A stretch of 64,000 nucleotides of DNA, from the NCBI RefSeq assembly GCF_019048845.1, contig NZ_CP077426.1, forward strand, positions 2,155,501 through 2,219,500, written 5' to 3'. The notes below the pieces were generated by a model. It had not been told where the DNA came from. It ran no database searches and was given only the letters and a program-made list of their open reading frames with translations. The position numbers and the translations under genes are program-made. The stretch comes from Vibrio mimicus (GTDB taxonomy: Bacteria; Pseudomonadota; Gammaproteobacteria; Enterobacterales; Vibrionaceae). How positions within the stretch are numbered: position 1 is the first letter of the stretch; each line of letters begins with the position of its first letter. Shown in pieces: positions 61,897-64,000 of the stretch.

Positions 61897-63948
61897 ATGG
61901 CAAACGATCCAAGAAAACTTCTGGTAACTTGTGCCCTGCCTTACGCGAACGGTTCAATCCACCTTGGTCATATGCTTGAGCATATCCAAGCTGACATTTG
62001 GGTTCGTTATCAGCGTCTGCGTGGCAATACAGTAAACTTTATCTGTGCGGATGACGCGCACGGTACACCTATCATGCTGAAAGCACAGCAAATGGGTATG
62101 ACACCAGAAGCAATGATCGAAATGGTGAGCGAAGAGCACCAACGCGACTTTGCTGGCTTCGATATTAGCTTTGATAACTACCACAGCACGCACAGCGATG
62201 AAAACCGTGAGCTGGCTTCACACATCTATCTGCAACTGAAAAAGAACGGTTTTATTTCAAGCCGCACGATTTCTCAGCTGTTCGATCCTGAAAAAGAGAT
62301 GTTCTTGCCGGATCGTTTCGTAAAAGGCACTTGCCCGAAATGTAAATCAGAAGACCAGTACGGTGACAACTGTGACGCCTGTGGTGAAACTTACAGCCCG
62401 ACTGAGCTGATCAATCCAAAATCAGCCGTCTCTGGTGCCACTCCAGTGATGAAAGATTCTGAGCACTTCTTCTTTGACCTGCCTCAGTTCGAAAGCATGC
62501 TCAAAGAGTGGACGCGTTCAGGTTCTCTGCAATCAGAAACCGCCAACAAAATGCAAGAGTGGTTTGAAGGTGGCTTGCAGCAGTGGGATATCTCACGTGA
62601 TGCACCGTACTTCGGTTTTGAAATCCCGGGCGAGAAAGACAAATTCTTCTACGTGTGGCTAGATGCCCCTATTGGTTACATGGGTTCATTCAAAAACCTG
62701 TGCGACAAGCGTAGCGATTTGGACTTTGATGAATACTGGAATAAAGACAGCAAAACCGAGCTTTACCACTTCATCGGTAAAGACATCGTTTACTTCCACA
62801 GCTTGTTCTGGCCAGCAATGCTGGATGGTTCTGGTTTCCGTAAACCCACCAACGTGTTTGTGCACGGTTATGTGACCGTCAATGGCGCGAAAATGTCTAA
62901 GTCGAAAGGTACGTTTGTGAAAGCAAGCACTTACCTGAATCACTTGGATCCAGAGTGTCTGCGTTACTACTACGCGGCAAAACTGAACAACCGTATTGAC
63001 GATCTCGATTTGAACCTCGAAGACTTCACCCAACGTGTGAATGCTGACGTGGTGAACAAAATCGTTAACCTTGCGTCACGTAACGCAGGCTTCATCACTA
63101 AACGTTTTGATGGCAAGCTGTCAGCACAATTTGCTGAGCCTGAGCTGTATGCAGAATTTGCTGGCGCAGCAGATCGTATTGCTGAGCTGTTTGAAGCGCG
63201 TGAGTTTGGTCGTGCCATCCGTGAAATTACTGCATTGGCAGACAAAGCGAACCAGTATGTGGATGAAAAAGCCCCTTGGGTTGTCGCGAAACAAGAAGGC
63301 CAAGACCAAGCGCTGCAAGACATCTGTACAGTGGGCATTAACTTGTTCCGCGTACTGGTGACTTACCTCAAGCCAGTGATGCCTGCGTTGGCAGAGCGCA
63401 CTGAAGCTTTCCTAAACCAAGAACTGACTTGGGAAGGCGTGGCAACTCCGCTAACTGATCATGCCGTAACGCCATTCAAAGCACTGTTCAATCGTATCGA
63501 TCCGAAACACGTTGAAGCTATGATTGAAGCGTCGAAAGCGGAAGCGGCAGCAGAAAAAGCCGCGGCAGATGCAGCAAAACCAAAGAGCGAAGAAACTGAA
63601 CTGAGCAAAGATCCCCTAGCGGCTGAAATTGAGTTCGATGATTTCGCGAAAGTGGATCTGCGTATTGCCAAGATTCTTTCTTGTGAAGCCGTAGAGAAAT
63701 CAGACAAGTTACTTAAGTTTGAACTCGACATCGGCGGTGAAACTCGTCAAGTCTTCTCTGGCATTAAATCTGCCTACCAACCAGAAGATCTGATTGGTAA
63801 ATACACGGTTGTGGTAGCCAACCTCAAACCACGTAAGATGAAGTTTGGTATGTCAGAAGGCATGATCCTCGCGGCAGGCCCTGGCGGTAGTGACCTGTGG
63901 TTGCTTGAACCGCATCAAGGTGCTCAAGCGGGCATGCGCGTGATGTAA
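61897..63948 (+). CDS. metG: Methionyl-tRNA synthetase
   Basis: 683 residues from the ATG at 61897 ([19 protein letters not shown]); E. coli has 677. HIGH-like HLGH motif near residue 23, zinc knuckle [22 protein letters not shown] in [11 protein letters not shown], α-helical anticodon domain, an Ala/Lys-rich linker (about 545-570), and a C-terminal tRNA-binding domain ([13 protein letters not shown]). The last 52 bases of the window after it hold no gene; an imperfect dyad CTCTC/GAGAG suggests the start of a terminator. Confidence 0.97.
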   Translation: MANDPRKLLVTCALPYANGSIHLGHMLEHIQADIWVRYQRLRGNTVNFICADDAHGTPIMLKAQQMGMTPEAMIEMVSEEHQRDFAGFDISFDNYHSTHSDENRELASHIYLQLKKNGFISSRTISQLFDPEKEMFLPDRFVKGTCPKCKSEDQYGDNCDACGETYSPTELINPKSAVSGATPVMKDSEHFFFDLPQFESMLKEWTRSGSLQSETANKMQEWFEGGLQQWDISRDAPYFGFEIPGEKDKFFYVWLDAPIGYMGSFKNLCDKRSDLDFDEYWNKDSKTELYHFIGKDIVYFHSLFWPAMLDGSGFRKPTNVFVHGYVTVNGAKMSKSKGTFVKASTYLNHLDPECLRYYYAAKLNNRIDDLDLNLEDFTQRVNADVVNKIVNLASRNAGFITKRFDGKLSAQFAEPELYAEFAGAADRIAELFEAREFGRAIREITALADKANQYVDEKAPWVVAKQEGQDQALQDICTVGINLFRVLVTYLKPVMPALAERTEAFLNQELTWEGVATPLTDHAVTPFKALFNRIDPKHVEAMIEASKAEAAAEKAAADAAKPKSEETELSKDPLAAEIEFDDFAKVDLRIAKILSCEAVEKSDKLLKFELDIGGETRQVFSGIKSAYQPEDLIGKYTVVVANLKPRKMKFGMSEGMILAAGPGGSDLWLLEPHQGAQAGMRVM

Positions 63949-64000
63949 TTCTCGCCATCCTTCGATTCTCGTCTCTCTTCAATGTTGAGAGGTGAGAGCC

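Noticed and set aside
1..64000. Mobile elements, integron repeats, prophage genes, CRISPR arrays, tRNA or rRNA genes
   Set aside because: I looked for transposase and integrase motifs, regularly spaced repeats, tRNA-like T-loop sequences and rRNA segments and found none.

Overview
The window reads as a chromosomal segment of a Vibrio, most likely Vibrio cholerae or a very close relative. This is judged from recognised gene content, gene order and protein sequences, not from a database search. Gene density is high, most genes are housekeeping or signalling, and I see no insertion sequence, prophage, CRISPR array, rRNA or tRNA. The one structural RNA I recognise with confidence is the 4.5S SRP RNA (ffs) at about 29408-29517, minus strand. 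It sits in a block (ffs, ATL protein, ybaY, tesB) with the same gene set as in E. coli. A second block, ybaN-apt-dnaX-ybaB-recR, is also E. coli-like.

Layout. 1-3779: oligopeptide importer oppA-B-C-D (minus, oppD cut by the window edge), with an 11-bp hairpin between oppA and oppB. 4403-6823: a PhnD-type periplasmic binding protein, carrying a G8 tract, and a membrane histidine kinase. 6837-14921: an eight-gene minus-strand signalling operon (Hpt, REC-HDOD, CheY-like, CheC-like, two soluble kinases, REC-EAL, REC-degenerate HD-GYP) with no DNA-binding output. 15157-19402: Sua5-type tRNA-modification enzyme, a small membrane protein, an AraC regulator with a PEBP protein, and a CPBP/CAAX protease. 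19478-22717: a large secreted GH18 chitinase. 23315-26540: an arsenate-resistance operon arsR-GAPDH-phosphatase-arsJ. 26811-29247: periplasmic alkylsulfatase and a partner. 29408-34425: ffs, a diguanylate cyclase with two binding-protein domains, a Cys-less alkyltransferase-like protein, YbaY and TesB. 34436-38137: an Lrp-type regulator divergent from a PLP enzyme, then SohB and YciK.

38240-39634 is the only part that looks clearly accessory: AT-rich, with three small unrecognised genes. One encodes a peptide with a Gly-Gly leader-like N-terminus, a Gly/Ala-rich hydrophobic core and a Ser/Gly-rich tail, recalling class II microcins. A small two-helix membrane protein lies divergent to it and is a possible immunity protein. 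This is the best candidate for an undescribed system, but it rests on pattern resemblance only.

39635-47865: Cys-cluster proteins YcgN and YeiW, recR, ybaB, dnaX (with an E. coli-type A AAA AAG frameshift site giving a gamma form), apt, ybaN, a 43-residue membrane protein, an RssB-like regulator, a LysR regulator and a nitroreductase. 47983-56340: a lipid-use region with fadI-fadJ (FadR-like site upstream), an orphan intrinsic terminator that predicts a small RNA, an ECF sigma/anti-sigma pair, and two tandem FadL porins sharing an AGCAATTGCT palindrome upstream. 56405-63948: low-molecular-weight phosphatase, cobalamin adenosyltransferase, AsmA, uridine kinase, Mrp and methionyl-tRNA synthetase.
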